Shown piece after piece: positions 1 to 10,033 of a DNA stretch of 42,117 nucleotides. The stretch comes from an uncultured Eubacteriales bacterium (GTDB lineage Bacteria > Bacillota > Clostridia > Oscillospirales > Oscillospiraceae). Positions within the stretch are counted from its first letter, which is position 1. The number at the start of each line of letters is the position of its first letter. The position numbers were made by a program, and so were the translations under genes. The notes below the pieces were generated by a model. It made no database searches. It was not told the origin of the DNA and worked only from the letters and a program-made list of their open reading frames with translations. Location: NCBI GenBank assembly GCA_900550615.1, contig URSX01000003.1:1-42117 (forward strand), read 5' to 3'.

Positions 1-154
1 TGGGATGGATTCCTTCCTTCATTGCTCTGGTTCACCCCTTTCCGGTACACATGTCCTTTAAACTCCAAAGGCAAATGTCATCTTAGCACAAGTGACGCTA
101 AAATGCAAGCATTTTTTGAAAAAATGTGCAAAATACAGGTATGATCCGTTTCCA
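1..154. other. Non-coding window edge downstream of the giant surface gene
   Basis: No convincing gene is seen here. The only structure is an AT-rich inverted repeat at 100-115 (AAAATGC, two bases, GCATTTT) followed by a T run and then an A run. It could act as a weak terminator for the minus-strand gene ending at 155, but it has no GC-rich stem, so this is uncertain. Confidence 0.4.
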
Positions 155-3100
155 TCAGGCTACACCGGAGTGGATGTTGCAGAGGAGGAAGACGAAATAG
201 CCGGAGGCTGTGTATTGCACCGTCTTCCCGGTGGAGGCATCCGTGCCGGTGAGGGTCACGTTGGCAACCAAGCGGTAGTTGGTCAGCAGGTCGTAGGGCT
301 GGTCCTCACGGGAGTTCTGCAGGAGCTTCTCCACGGCGGACAAGTCCACCGCCAGCTCATAAGCGCCCCGGGCCGTTCCGTCGGCATCGATGGTAAGAGC
401 CGAGGAGCCGCTGACCGGCGCATCTGCAGTAGAGACGGAGACGAAGGAGTCCGCAGCCGACAGAAGATCCTCCTCGGTATAGCCATGCTTTCTGGCGGCT
501 TCATCATACGTCTTCTTCACCACGGAGAAGTCCACGGAGGCCCGGCTGTTCTTTACACCCTGGGCCAGAACGGCGCTGAAATCAGCGGTCAGGTCAAAGG
601 TGATCTTTCCGTCATCGGTCGTCTCATGGAGGTCGCCGAAGTTGATAGCCAGGCGCTTACGATCCTTGGGGACAATGGCCAGCTTCACGGGAGAGACCTC
701 CGCAGCGGTGATGGAATCGGTGCTGTCACTGACTCTGACTCCGTCGGAATAGTGCTCCTCATTACCGGAGAGATAGAACTGATCCTGCACCGTAAACTTG
801 GCATCCTTGGGGAAGCTGCGGACAAACTCCAGAGGAGAGGCAGCAGAGAAATCGAAGGAGATGGTGAAGGAATCAGAGTACACATTCTGGCTGTCCACCT
901 TGCTGATGGTGTCCCCTACGGAATACTTCACGGAGGAGGTGGACTGCACGACTGTTGTAGTCTGCAGCACGGTACCGTCTGCTGCGGTCAGCCTGACCAC
1001 TGTTCCGGCGGGGAACTGCACCGCAGCACCGCTGCTGTCCACGATGGTGAAGACGTGGGTGCCGTACAGGGCACGGCGCTTCATGGCGGCGATATACTCG
1101 GGCCGGAAGGTCTCAGAAATACCCACATCCGTCTTCAGGGCCGTATCGGCGGTGTTGGAGAAGGTCTGGGAGGTGCTGGTGAAGGCTATATTCCCCGTGG
1201 GCGGCGCCCAAACAGAGATGGCACAATACTCCTCGTCCCGCTCGACAATGATGTTCCGGTCATTATCCTTCACCTTGGCACAGAGGTTGAACTGCTTCTG
1301 CTCCGTGTCCGTTTCCGGGGGAATCACGGCCATGAGGTACCGCTCCACATAGGGATAGTTCTTCTCGTCGGCATTCAGGCGTCCCCCGGGGGTCAGGTCC
1401 ACGATCTCCTCCAGCAGCTTCTCCCGGAAGGCCACATCCTCACCACGGCGGAAGCTGCTCAGGTCGATCTGGGCCGTGGACTGGCCCTCCACCTGGCCGT
1501 AATAGCTCTTATAGCCGGAGGCGGTGGGACTGTTCAGGTCGATGAGCACGAATTTCGTGCCCGCGGCGAACTTGCCGCCCTCCTGGGTCCCGCTGCCCAG
1601 CGTTTGGGAGAAGACATACTTGCCGAAGTTGTAGCCCTCGATATTCTCGGCCACATCGTTGTAGGCATACTCCATGTAGAAGGTGAACTTGCTGCCGGCA
1701 TTGATATCCAGATGGAAGTGCTTATCCTGCCCCGACATGGTGTACGAGGAGTTATTCAGGAAGGGACTGAGCTGGTACTGCTCGCCCTCCAGAGGGGAGA
1801 TATTGGACTTATACTGGAGGATCTGGGGGTAATAGACCACCAGATTCATGGAGTAGGTATGGGCACCGGCGGTATCCGCAAGGGTGAGAGTCAGGACGGT
1901 GAGGGTCTTGTGGTCCGAGCGCAGGTCATCGTATTTCCCGGCGGTGAAGCGGCCGTTTTCATACCGGACACTGCCGTCCCCCGTGCCGTTTTCCGCCAGG
2001 GTGAGCGTGCCATCGGAGTTAAGCGTATAGCGGTCCGCCTGGAGCGACTGCACCTGGAAGGCACCGGACATGCTGCCGTAGCCGCCGTTTGTGATGAGGT
2101 TCAGAAGGCCGCTCACGGTCAGATTCGTCCGGCCGGTGATATGGAAAACGGGCAGGTCGGCATTCTTCTCGATCCCCGGGGCGAAGTGGGAGAGCTTGTA
2201 CAGCTCTGTGCTGTCCTGGCTGAGGGTGTTGTCAGACCAGGTTTTGCTGGCTCCGGAGCGCAGCTTCTCATTGAGGTAGTCAGGGGTGAAAACCGCGCCC
2301 TGGCTGGTCAGGGGATCGCCGTTGAGGATCTCCGCCAGGCCGTCAGGGGTCACGCCGTGATCCTCCAGGGCCTGCTTGGGGGTATAGGCGGGGTCCTGCG
2401 CATACTTCTCCTCGTACAGCGAGGGAGTGCCATACCCGGCGAAGACGATGCGGCCCTTGTTTCCGGTGACGATGGAGGGATACTGGTCGTCCTCACTGCT
2501 GAGGGCCAGGACATTCACCGTGCCGGAGTTCCGGTAGGCCACAAGGCCGGCCTTGTCCTGGCTTTCACCGGAGGTGCCTTTCAGCTCCGACATGCCGGAG
2601 GCGCTCAGGATCTGGGGGAAGGTCTTCAGGCTGCCGGAATAGCCCACATCGTTGCCCTTCATCAGAATATCGTAGCCGTTGAGGATACTGCCGCTATCAA
2701 CAATGGCAGCCAAGGCACCGGCATTGCGGGCGGCGTTTTTCGCCTGACGGATGGTGTTGTCCGCCAGGTACAGGCCGTCGATGGTGGTGGTGTTCTGCAC
2801 CTTGCTGACGGCTCCGGCGGCGGAATCGCTGCCAATGACCTGCAGGTAATTGCCGGAAATTCTGATGTTGCTGAAGGTCGCTGAGGTGCTGTTGCAGCGG
2901 TTGGCTATGCCGGCCACCTCCATGGCGGCGATGACGCAGCCGGTCAGCTCTGCATCCGTCATGGTCACAGCATTGCCGCCATTTCCAAAATTGCCAAAAA
3001 AGCCGCTGGCCCAAGCCTTTTGACTCTTATTGGAAAGAATATAGAGAAGAGCCGAGTCCCCGCTGCCCGCTACCTTAACGTGGTTGGCCGTGATGGGATT

Positions 3101-6100
3101 TCTTCCGTTATCCCAGGGGAGCAGGCCCGCAGCGCAGGCGCGGCCAAGGATACAGAGGGGGGAGTTTGTGGCCTGAATGGTCACATCAGTGAAGGTGTAG
3201 GCCGCTCCGTCAGGGCCATTGCCCACCATGCCGCCGCCGTTCTGATAGCCCAAAATGACCGTGGCAGAGGTATCAGAGGTGATCTTGCAGGCAGTGAATG
3301 TGTTTGTCTTAGCAGCTGCTCCAAGAAAGCCGCCGGCATTGCCAGAAGCGAAGGCAGTATTGCTGCTGAGTGCATAAGCCATGGCATTTTTCACACCCGG
3401 CGCAGAAACACCGGCCATTTCTACGGAGGAGGCGGTATATTCCGTGGGGTATTTTCCGGCATCATTCCACTTACTCGTGGAGAGCACCACGGTGCTGTCC
3501 AGTGTGCAGTTGGTGAACGAGGCAGAGTTGGCGCTGGAGCCAATGAAGCCGCCGGCATGGCTATTGCTGCTGCCGGAATAGGGGGCGCTGGTCTCAAACA
3601 CGATGCTGGAACGGGCAATAACGGAATCAGAAATCTCAATTTTACCGTTACGCTGATTGCTACCGTAGACGACAACGGCACCAACCAGACCGCCGGCAGA
3701 AGCATTGTAATTAGGATTCGACTTATCTACAATCTGCGAACTTCTGGTGCGGATGGAGGAAACCGAAACCGACACGCCGGAGAGCTTTGTGGCAGTCTCC
3801 ACACGGAGGAAGCCGTACACAGCGCCGGTGCTCTGCCGGCCCAGCAGGTTAAGGCCCGTGATCTTGCAGTTCTTCACGGCGGAGTTGTTCGTGTTATCCT
3901 TTTCACTGGCCACAAGGCCCGCCGCCCAACCCGGAGAATGGACGGAGAGATTCTCCACCGCTACATCGGTGAACTCCGCATTTGCCGCATAGCCCACAAA
4001 GCCCGCCAGGCAGAACAGGGGCTGGCCATTGTTCTTGGTCTCGATCTCCCGGCCGGTGGCCGCATCCATCACGGAAAGGGATAGATTGCCAGATACTTTC
4101 AGGCCGTTGTAGGTGATTTTGTTGCCGTTACCAGAGTTTTCGATGACAAAGGCCAGATTGTACACGCTGTCCTGCTCATAGGCATCGGAGACATAATACT
4201 GCTTCAGATCCACGGCAAGGGTCACGGTGGAAAGCGGGGCATTGGAGGTATCCTTCCGCCCCTTTACCACGGCGAATGTGAAGCATTCTCCCCCGGAATA
4301 GGGGCTGCCCAGGCCACGGAAGGCATTGGGATAGGCGCGCATGTCGTAGTTTTCCCCGGTCAGATTCAGCGTGAGCTTTTCACCTTTCAGGTTCCGGCCG
4401 GCGGCAACGCCAAAGTAAGCGTTAAAAATGGAGTTTCCGCCGCCGGACAGATCATCCTCGTAGCGCCCGGAACGGAGATCACCGTCGGTCTTGACCTGGG
4501 ACAGGTTCTCGGTTCCGACCTTGGAATAGTCCCCGTGGCGGGAGAGAGCCCCCTGGCCATAGGAGATCTGCTTTGCATCATACCCCAGTGCGCCGCCGCT
4601 GACGCCAAAGCCCAGCATGAACAGATCGTCCGAATCCGCCAGGGTAATGGTATTGCTGGAGAAGGGGGTCTGGGCCGCCGTCTTCGTGATGTGGGGGATG
4701 GAGAAATTCTTATCCGTGTTCTGATAGGCCTTATCTGCCCCGGCATCGTCGGACAGGACGTAACCGGAGAGAACCTTGCCCACATAGGGATTATAGTAAT
4801 AGTACGCGGCGAAATCATCCACATTCACACCGGTATCCGGCAGATCACGCACCGTGACGCCGCCGCCGGTGACCAGGCCCACATAGCCGCCGAAGACGGA
4901 GGTCTTGTGGCCGGGAGCCACCTGCCTCACCGTGACGGAGACGTTATCCAGCACATTGTCGCCGCCGATGACCCAGCTGATGACGCCGCCGAAGTGGGAG
5001 ACCTCTGTTTTTGCGGTGGCGGCAAAGGCGCGGCTGGTGGCGCTGGTATAGGAGGACGAGGAAAGAGACAGGGCGCCATACTGGAACTCCAGCCCATACA
5101 CCCCGCAGCCGTTGGCCGCGTTGATGAAGCCATAGCCCACCTTATCAATATCCGTCCTACCGGGCATGGTGATCACCGTTTTCGCGCCGGACGAGCCGCC
5201 GGTGATGACCCCGTGGAAGGGATAATTGGCATTGCCGATGCCGATGAAATCATCCGGCAGGGTGACGGAATTGACGATCTTGAAGTAGGCCCCCCGGAGA
5301 TATTCACGGAGTTTGGAGGCGGAAAGCGTCAGGTTGCCGCTTTTCAGGGTGGCGGTGGAATCGCCCGCGTATTCGTCGCAGGTGGTATAGTCCAGGGTCT
5401 TATCGGTCTTGGTATGGGGATACTTAATCTGATAGCCCACGGGGAACATCTTATCCATGGTCACCAGCTCCGCAAGCTCCACCAGCTGCTTTTCACTGCT
5501 GATGATATAGGGATGCTCATAGGTGCCCCAGCCATCGTCAAAATTCACACTCTTCTGGTTGACGCGGAGGCCGACGCCGCCGGTCATGGTGTTTTTCACA
5601 TAGACCAGATAGCCGGTGAGGAACGCCTCGTTTTTATCGCCGGTCTTGCTGCCGGAGGTGGGATCCACCAGGATACCCTGGTCATAATACTCATACTGCT
5701 TGTTGTTGGTGGAGATCTCCTGGCCATAGGTAACGGCGTTTTTATGGCTGGTACCGTCCCAGTCCTCCGCCAATTTAAAGTTATAGACAAAGGAGCCTGT
5801 ACCGGCGGTGCAGTTGATCTCACGGAACAGGGTCGCCGAAGTGAAAATGGACTTACCGTCCTCGCTGGCGAAAACAATATCCGAGAAGGTCACGCTGATG
5901 TACTCGGAGTTGACCTGAGCGCCATTTTCCGTCCAGGTCATGCCGCCGCTGCCGATGAGAGAGCCGGCCACCGGCCTGTTGGTGCCGGTATACGCGGTGA
6001 TCTTGCTGACATCATGGTAGCTGGCCGGGGTATACTGGGACACGGAGGTAAAGCTGCAGTTGACATTGGTGCCGATGCGGTTGAGGAGCAGGGGCGTATC

Positions 6101-9100
6101 CGTGCGGCCGGTGATGGAGAGGCCGTCAAAGAAGACCTTCTCCACGGTGGCCGTTACCACCGCGTTGACCGTCGTGTTCCGCAGGCCCTCCACCTTGCCG
6201 CAGAGGAACGCGCCGGAGCTATCCCCCACCGGGGACAAAGCACCCGCCAGGGTAACATTCTTGAAGCTGAGGGTGATATTGGCGCTATCGGTGGTCACAT
6301 CGGAGAAAACGCCGCTTTGCAGGCCCGCAAACTGGCCGCCGGTGAGGGACACCGTCCGGCCGAAGGTCAGAGTCCGACCGCTGAAGTCGAAGGAAACAGC
6401 CTCCTTCTTGGTGGGATAGAAGGAATAACCCGTCAGATCCACGTCCTTAGTCGCGCCGGTGATGTTCTGGATCTCCGTGGGGAAGCTCTCCGCCTTTACA
6501 TAGTCCGGCAGGCCGCCGGTCTTTGTTCTTGCGTCCCAGCCCTGGATATAGTCATAGACATTCCAGTAAATCAGGTCGGCGGGCGAGGACACCGTGGCGC
6601 TGGGCGTATGCTTGTCGCCATGGGTCCGATCCAGGCGGGCGATGTTGAAGTAATAGCGGGTAAGGGCATTGCTGTGGGCATTCATCAACTCTGGCCAGCC
6701 GCCGGAGGAAGGAATCTGCCCAATCTGCGCGCCGGAGGTCTCCACGGTGACAAGGCCGCCGTTGGCCGCCACACCGATGGAGGCGGAGGCGGAGACGTTC
6801 CGGCCTGCGAAGAGATCAAAATTCGCAGGAATGTTCTTCATGTTCTCAGGGGCGCAGCCGATCACCACAAAGGCTGTGGTCCCGTCGCCCAGAATGGCAC
6901 CCTTGAAGGCGCCGCCGGAGGTGAACTTTGCTCCGTCCACGGAGAAGTGCTCGTTGGCTGTCAGCTTGCCGTTGAGCTTATACAGCAGGCCGCCTACAGA
7001 TCCGCTGCCGCTGCTGACGGTGCCCTGCCAGGCACCATCCAGCACCAGGCGGCACTTATCGAAGGTGTGGCCGATGAGACCGCCGGCGTCAGTTGTGGAT
7101 TTAGCGGAAACGGAGGCTTCGGCGGTGGCGGATGTGCCCGTCAGGTCCACATCCACATAGTTAGAGCACTCCAGAATGGCAATGCAGCCGCCCACATAGG
7201 CGTTGGGCCGGGACTGCTCCTGGGTCACGACAGCGCTGATGATGTTGTTCGTAAGGTCAACCTTCTGGTCAACCTTCTGGGCCTTACCCACCATGCCGCC
7301 CAGGTATACCTCATTGATATTATAGCTCCCGTTCTCGTGGCGGATGGAGGCCGCTGTCGTGCTCCCGGTGATCCGGAGCGTCGCATTCTGCGTACTGCCG
7401 ATGAAGCCGCCCACATAGACGCTCCTCTGAGAGGATCCGGCTCCCTGGGCCAGGGTGATTTGCAGCTTTGTGGTACAGTTGGTGAGCGTAACTTCTCTAC
7501 TGGCATGGCTCGACACACCGCCCAGGAAAAAGCCTGAGGGGGCGTTGGCATAGTGCTTCACCTCTCCGGCCACGGTGAGGCTCTCCACCTTAGCTCCGGA
7601 TACGGAAGAAAACGCGCCCATGAAGTACCGGGTGTTCACGCCGTCATTCAGGATGCCTATGTTCTCATTAGTCAGGCCGTCAGCGGAACGAATACTCTCG
7701 CCAATGGCAAGGGTCAGCGTATGGCTGCCGCCGACAATTGTGCCCGTGAAGATGGTTTTTATGTCCAGGGCGCAGGTAAACTGCTCCACACCGGAGCCGC
7801 GGAGGTCAACATCTCCGGTCAGGGAGATATTTGCGTTGAGGAGGTTGTTGAGGAGGTTTGTGTAATTGTTTTTACTGATACCATCCACACCGATGAACGC
7901 GCCATGGGTCTGTAGGGTCAGGGCCAGCTTGGCGGCATCCTCGGCCGAAGCGAGGGTGATGGCACCGCCGGTAAAGGTCAGAGGCTCCGGCACGGTCACC
8001 TGATAGGTGGTGCTGTCAAACGAGAGAATGCCCAGACGATCATTGCGCAGGATTTGGCCGTAATTGCCCACGTCGTTGCCCGTCACCGTGCCGGTGCGGG
8101 CGAAGGAGAACCCGGTATCCGCAAAGAGCAGAGAATCCGACTGGGTGCGCACGATGTGCTTGGAGCGGTTAGAGCTGTCCTTCAGTGCACCGGAAAGGCG
8201 CACCACCGTGCCGGTGTTGACGGTGGAAACGAGGACGGACTCCTGATTGGTATTCTGATAGGTCACCGCTGCCACATCCACCACGGCCCCGGCGGCGGCC
8301 ACGCCCACCAGATCCGCCATATTGGCGGCAGACTTCTGCATGGTATTGGTCAGGTTGAGCCGGTCCGCCTTCAGGCGGGCGTTCTGATCCACGGTGCCCA
8401 CGGCGCCGCCCAGATTGCCGGAAAAGTTGTTGTTTTGGAAGGTATTCGTCAGCGCCATGGCGTCGGCTTTCCCACCGACGGTCACGGGGGAAGAACCCGT
8501 GATCTTGCCGATGACACCGCCGATGTCGCCCGTTCTGACGCTGCCAAAGGTAAACGCGGACGCCCCGTCTACGGAGAGGGTGACGTCGACATTCGCTGTA
8601 AGAAGGCCGAAATAGCCGCCCACCGTGTGGGACGCGGAAGCATCATCCGTGCCCGTAAAGGTCGCACCGGTGACGGTCACATGATCGAACACCGTGCTGT
8701 CAGCCGGTTGGAAGCTGCCGATGAAGCCGCCCATCACCGGGGCGCTGCCCTGAGCGGTAAAGGTGCCGCCTGACACAGTGCAGGTTCCGGCGGCGGTAAT
8801 GGTCCCCTGGGAAAGGCCCGCCACACCGCCAATGATCCGGCCCGTGGCATTCACCGCCGTCAGGGACGCATCCGATGCAAAGGTCACAGAGGCACCGGCC
8901 TCATTGCGGCCCACGATGCCACCGGCATAGTCTCCGGAAGCTGTAATGGCAGATACATTTACAGAACCTTTAAATTCAGCAACTTTTTTGTTACAACCCA
9001 CAAGTCCGGCGGCAAAATCGTCCCCGGAGGCGGTGGCGGAGCCGTGAAGCGCCACGTCCCTGTTCACGGTGAGGGTGCCCTTGTTCTCCCCCGCCAGCAG

Positions 9101-9997
9101 ACCGGCATGGCCGGAGGCGGTGGAAACAGTAAGGTCAATATCCGCCGGAAGGGTCACGGCGATGGCGGCGTCACTGTCGATGGCAGCGAACAGGCCAGCC
9201 GCATCGCCGGAGGTGGTGTTCAGCTCATACTGCTCGCCGGAGACAAAGCTCCGGGTCAGATCCAGCTGGCAGCTGCCGGAACCGGTCACCCGGGCGGCCA
9301 CAAGACCCGCAGAGCGATCCGTGTGGACGACGCCCTTATTAACGGTAGTCTCCCCGGAGCTGTCCGTGGTCTTTCTGGCAAAGCTGAAGCCGCTGATATT
9401 CAGCTCGGCGCTGTCCGGCTCGATGGTGATGGTATCGCAGAGGGAAAATGCCCCGTCCTCCTGGGCAACCAGCTTTTTCCCGGCGGCATCGGACTGAACG
9501 GAACCCTTGGAGGAGAGGTTGTTGAACAGAACCTTCCAGTCTGTCATTTTCAGGGCCGTATCGTCCGTGGCATTCAGCATGGAGATGGTGCCCCGGAAGG
9601 GATGCTGGGCATTGCCGATGCCGAAAAAGCTCTTGGAGAGCACCACCTTCTGGTTTTCATCATAGGTAACGGAGAGCTCGATCTCTCCGCGGGTGGCAAT
9701 ATTAAATGTATAGCCGTCGAGGCTGTCCGTCTGGGACACCCGGGCCAGGGTGACAAAGCCCTCGGGTCCGGCCACCAGATAGGTCTGGCCGCTCTGGAGG
9801 GTGATGCCGCTGCCCTCTGCGCACAGCTGGTCTATGGAGAGGCCGTAGCCGGAGGGGATCTCCAGAGCAAATGCCTTGCTCCGCCCCGTCAGCAGCAGGA
9901 GCAGAACCGCCGCCAAGGCCGCAGCAATGGACAAAACGGCGAAAAAGGAGGGTTCCACCGCTCTGCTGACCTGTTTGATTCTTTTTCCTTTTTTCAT
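155..9997 (-). CDS. Giant repeat-rich cell-surface protein (about 3280 aa, adhesin-like)
   Basis: No family is recognised with certainty. The N-terminus is basic and is followed by one hydrophobic segment (about residues 15-36) that would serve as signal peptide or membrane anchor. From about residue 230 to 2400 the chain is full of short Gly-Gly-x-x-Gly turns (GGIVGRN, GGVAGLS, GGFIGS, GGMVGK, GGLIGH) separated by Thr/Ser/Asn-rich beta strands. This resembles GLUG-type beta-helix adhesins. A module with the core IGNA-x-x-PF-x-G occurs twice, about 4.4 kb apart. The last 700 residues look like Ig-like beta domains. I see no LPXTG sorting signal; the chain ends in YFVFLLCNIHSGVA. ATG at 9997 is preferred over an in-frame GTG at 10003 because AGGTGA lies six bases upstream. 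It is the last gene of a four-gene operon behind a c-di-GMP riboswitch. A role in adhesion or matrix formation is inferred. Confidence 0.75.
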   Translation of the reverse strand: MKKGKRIKQVSRAVEPSFFAVLSIAAALAAVLLLLLTGRSKAFALEIPSGYGLSIDQLCAEGSGITLQSGQTYLVAGPEGFVTLARVSQTDSLDGYTFNIATRGEIELSVTYDENQKVVLSKSFFGIGNAQHPFRGTISMLNATDDTALKMTDWKVLFNNLSSKGSVQSDAAGKKLVAQEDGAFSLCDTITIEPDSAELNISGFSFARKTTDSSGETTVNKGVVHTDRSAGLVAARVTGSGSCQLDLTRSFVSGEQYELNTTSGDAAGLFAAIDSDAAIAVTLPADIDLTVSTASGHAGLLAGENKGTLTVNRDVALHGSATASGDDFAAGLVGCNKKVAEFKGSVNVSAITASGDYAGGIVGRNEAGASVTFASDASLTAVNATGRIIGGVAGLSQGTITAAGTCTVSGGTFTAQGSAPVMGGFIGSFQPADSTVFDHVTVTGATFTGTDDASASHTVGGYFGLLTANVDVTLSVDGASAFTFGSVRTGDIGGVIGKITGSSPVTVGGKADAMALTNTFQNNNFSGNLGGAVGTVDQNARLKADRLNLTNTMQKSAANMADLVGVAAAGAVVDVAAVTYQNTNQESVLVSTVNTGTVVRLSGALKDSSNRSKHIVRTQSDSLLFADTGFSFARTGTVTGNDVGNYGQILRNDRLGILSFDSTTYQVTVPEPLTFTGGAITLASAEDAAKLALTLQTHGAFIGVDGISKNNYTNLLNNLLNANISLTGDVDLRGSGVEQFTCALDIKTIFTGTIVGGSHTLTLAIGESIRSADGLTNENIGILNDGVNTRYFMGAFSSVSGAKVESLTVAGEVKHYANAPSGFFLGGVSSHASREVTLTNCTTKLQITLAQGAGSSQRSVYVGGFIGSTQNATLRITGSTTAASIRHENGSYNINEVYLGGMVGKAQKVDQKVDLTNNIISAVVTQEQSRPNAYVGGCIAILECSNYVDVDLTGTSATAEASVSAKSTTDAGGLIGHTFDKCRLVLDGAWQGTVSSGSGSVGGLLYKLNGKLTANEHFSVDGAKFTSGGAFKGAILGDGTTAFVVIGCAPENMKNIPANFDLFAGRNVSASASIGVAANGGLVTVETSGAQIGQIPSSGGWPELMNAHSNALTRYYFNIARLDRTHGDKHTPSATVSSPADLIYWNVYDYIQGWDARTKTGGLPDYVKAESFPTEIQNITGATKDVDLTGYSFYPTKKEAVSFDFSGRTLTFGRTVSLTGGQFAGLQSGVFSDVTTDSANITLSFKNVTLAGALSPVGDSSGAFLCGKVEGLRNTTVNAVVTATVEKVFFDGLSITGRTDTPLLLNRIGTNVNCSFTSVSQYTPASYHDVSKITAYTGTNRPVAGSLIGSGGMTWTENGAQVNSEYISVTFSDIVFASEDGKSIFTSATLFREINCTAGTGSFVYNFKLAEDWDGTSHKNAVTYGQEISTNNKQYEYYDQGILVDPTSGSKTGDKNEAFLTGYLVYVKNTMTGGVGLRVNQKSVNFDDGWGTYEHPYIISSEKQLVELAELVTMDKMFPVGYQIKYPHTKTDKTLDYTTCDEYAGDSTATLKSGNLTLSASKLREYLRGAYFKIVNSVTLPDDFIGIGNANYPFHGVITGGSSGAKTVITMPGRTDIDKVGYGFINAANGCGVYGLEFQYGALSLSSSSYTSATSRAFAATAKTEVSHFGGVISWVIGGDNVLDNVSVTVRQVAPGHKTSVFGGYVGLVTGGGVTVRDLPDTGVNVDDFAAYYYYNPYVGKVLSGYVLSDDAGADKAYQNTDKNFSIPHITKTAAQTPFSSNTITLADSDDLFMLGFGVSGGALGYDAKQISYGQGALSRHGDYSKVGTENLSQVKTDGDLRSGRYEDDLSGGGNSIFNAYFGVAAGRNLKGEKLTLNLTGENYDMRAYPNAFRGLGSPYSGGECFTFAVVKGRKDTSNAPLSTVTLAVDLKQYYVSDAYEQDSVYNLAFVIENSGNGNKITYNGLKVSGNLSLSVMDAATGREIETKNNGQPLFCLAGFVGYAANAEFTDVAVENLSVHSPGWAAGLVASEKDNTNNSAVKNCKITGLNLLGRQSTGAVYGFLRVETATKLSGVSVSVSSIRTRSSQIVDKSNPNYNASAGGLVGAVVVYGSNQRNGKIEISDSVIARSSIVFETSAPYSGSSNSHAGGFIGSSANSASFTNCTLDSTVVLSTSKWNDAGKYPTEYTASSVEMAGVSAPGVKNAMAYALSSNTAFASGNAGGFLGAAAKTNTFTACKITSDTSATVILGYQNGGGMVGNGPDGAAYTFTDVTIQATNSPLCILGRACAAGLLPWDNGRNPITANHVKVAGSGDSALLYILSNKSQKAWASGFFGNFGNGGNAVTMTDAELTGCVIAAMEVAGIANRCNSTSATFSNIRISGNYLQVIGSDSAAGAVSKVQNTTTIDGLYLADNTIRQAKNAARNAGALAAIVDSGSILNGYDILMKGNDVGYSGSLKTFPQILSASGMSELKGTSGESQDKAGLVAYRNSGTVNVLALSSEDDQYPSIVTGNKGRIVFAGYGTPSLYEEKYAQDPAYTPKQALEDHGVTPDGLAEILNGDPLTSQGAVFTPDYLNEKLRSGASKTWSDNTLSQDSTELYKLSHFAPGIEKNADLPVFHITGRTNLTVSGLLNLITNGGYGSMSGAFQVQSLQADRYTLNSDGTLTLAENGTGDGSVRYENGRFTAGKYDDLRSDHKTLTVLTLTLADTAGAHTYSMNLVVYYPQILQYKSNISPLEGEQYQLSPFLNNSSYTMSGQDKHFHLDINAGSKFTFYMEYAYNDVAENIEGYNFGKYVFSQTLGSGTQEGGKFAAGTKFVLIDLNSPTASGYKSYYGQVEGQSTAQIDLSSFRRGEDVAFREKLLEEIVDLTPGGRLNADEKNYPYVERYLMAVIPPETDTEQKQFNLCAKVKDNDRNIIVERDEEYCAISVWAPPTGNIAFTSTSQTFSNTADTALKTDVGISETFRPEYIAAMKRRALYGTHVFTIVDSSGAAVQFPAGTVVRLTAADGTVLQTTTVVQSTSSVKYSVGDTISKVDSQNVYSDSFTISFDFSAASPLEFVRSFPKDAKFTVQDQFYLSGNEEHYSDGVRVSDSTDSITAAEVSPVKLAIVPKDRKRLAINFGDLHETTDDGKITFDLTADFSAVLAQGVKNSRASVDFSVVKKTYDEAARKHGYTEEDLLSAADSFVSVSTADAPVSGSSALTIDADGTARGAYELAVDLSAVEKLLQNSREDQPYDLLTNYRLVANVTLTGTDASTGKTVQYTASGYFVFLLCNIHSGVA

Positions 9998-10033
9998 TTG
10001 CACTCACCTATTGCTACGTTATTTTCCAAGGCT

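Noticed and set aside
92..7537. Very long open frames on the plus strand opposite the giant surface gene (for example 92-2884 and 4535-7537)
   Set aside because: They mirror the codon pattern of the minus-strand gene, have no ribosome binding sites, and translate to Gly/His/Leu-rich sequence with no recognisable domain.
155..10003. CRISPR-like or simple tandem DNA repeats in the giant gene
   Set aside because: The recurring pieces are short protein turns (Gly-Gly-x-x-Gly) at irregular spacing, without identical DNA units.
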